Part shown: in pieces, positions 63,746 through 64,000 of the stretch | Layout of the letters: every line of letters starts with the position of its first letter | How positions within the stretch are numbered: the stretch's first letter is position 1 | Assembly (NCBI RefSeq): GCF_000426845.1 | Contig: NZ_AUGD01000001.1 | Span: 1-64,000 of the forward strand | Origin: Bradyrhizobium sp. in8p8 | Lineage (GTDB): Bacteria > Pseudomonadota > Alphaproteobacteria > Rhizobiales > Xanthobacteraceae | DNA: 64,000 nt | Direction of reading: 5' to 3' | Notes under the pieces: model-generated | Told to the model about the DNA's origin: nothing | What the model saw: the letters and a program-made list of their open reading frames with translations, nothing else | The model's database searches: none | Position numbers and translations under genes: made by a program

Positions 63746-64000
63746 TTACGCCGCCCGCACCTTGGCGAGGAAGTTGTCAACCGCCGAGCGCAGCGCGCCG
63801 GACTGGTTGTCCAGTTCGCGGGCGTTTGAGAGCACGTCGCTAGCAGCGCTCCCGGTCGCTTCCGCGGCCGAGGTCACGCTGCCGATATGGGCATTGATCT
63901 CGCTCGAGCCGGCCGCGACCGACTGGATGTTGCGGGCGATCTCGCGGGTCGCCTCCCCCTGCTGTTCGATCGATGCGGAAATGCCCGCGGTGATCTCGCT
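63746..64000 (-). CDS. Methyl-accepting chemotaxis protein, C-terminal end only (5' part beyond window edge)
   Basis: 84 residues are visible, ending VDNFLAKVRAA. The sequence AGISASIEQQGEATREIARNIQSVAAGSSEINAHIGSVTSAAEATGSAA is the coiled-coil signalling region of chemoreceptors, with the Glu/Gln-rich pattern typical of the adaptation-site helix. The reading frame is open to the right edge. It would bind CheA/CheW at the cell pole. Confidence 0.9.
   Translation of the reverse strand, partial: SEITAGISASIEQQGEATREIARNIQSVAAGSSEINAHIGSVTSAAEATGSAASDVLSNARELDNQSGALRSAVDNFLAKVRAA

Overview
The window is GC-rich chromosomal DNA that looks like a Bradyrhizobium or a close Bradyrhizobiaceae relative (Alphaproteobacteria). 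The clues are a napEDABC operon behind a FixK/FNR-type box, SciP beside a Caulobacter-order fliF-fliG-fliH-fliN-flbD operon, a PmtA-like methyltransferase, several DUF2934 proteins, and short palindromic intergenic repeats. No tool was run: functions come from reading motifs, and boundaries from reading frames, Shine-Dalgarno (SD) sequences and overlaps.

Layout. 1-5.3 kb: a nickel/cobalt permease cut by the left edge, with a NikR-type operator upstream; a luciferase-like flavoenzyme; an orphan Tat-exported solute-binding protein; small DUF2934 and Cys-rich genes. 5.4-17.5 kb: a secretion island. A giant RTX protein of about 2830 residues (ExeM/NucH-type nuclease plus 5'-nucleotidase-like domain) is divergent from its likely type I secretion ABC ATPase and HlyD-type adaptor. 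17.5-21.3 kb: recombinase remnant, tRNA-Met, a small secreted protein, PmtA-like methyltransferase, mnmA. 21.5-29.8 kb: flagellar and cell-cycle genes fliK-flgD, sciP and fliF-G-H-N-flbD, with a sigma-54 promoter before fliK and CtrA-like boxes before sciP and fliF. 30-38.9 kb: M20 peptidase, P450, single-domain response regulator, small hypothetical genes, LuxR-type regulator, SDR-DoxX fusion and DUF2269 protein.

38.9-42.5 kb: a three-gene minus-strand operon, DUF3617 protein, a 732-residue secreted protein with about 60 cysteines in eukaryote-like GCC2/GCC3 repeats, and a DsbA-type oxidoreductase. It is the best candidate here for an undescribed system. 42.6-50.7 kb: a second luciferase-like enzyme, napEDABC, a DUF2336 protein and a Dda/RecD2-like helicase. 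50.9-64 kb: exported hydrolase, msrA-msrB, small membrane proteins, two Cys-rich mini-proteins, a large proline-rich membrane protein beside purA, two paralogous EamA transporters around a DUF1330 gene, a Bug/TctC-type binding protein, and the end of a chemotaxis receptor cut by the right edge.

How the parts fit: FlbD should activate the sigma-54 promoter of fliK, while SciP is a known antagonist of CtrA at promoters like that of fliF. The ABC/HlyD pair should export the RTX nuclease, with the outer-membrane TolC partner encoded elsewhere. The nap genes form a complete core periplasmic nitrate reductase, probably switched on at low oxygen.
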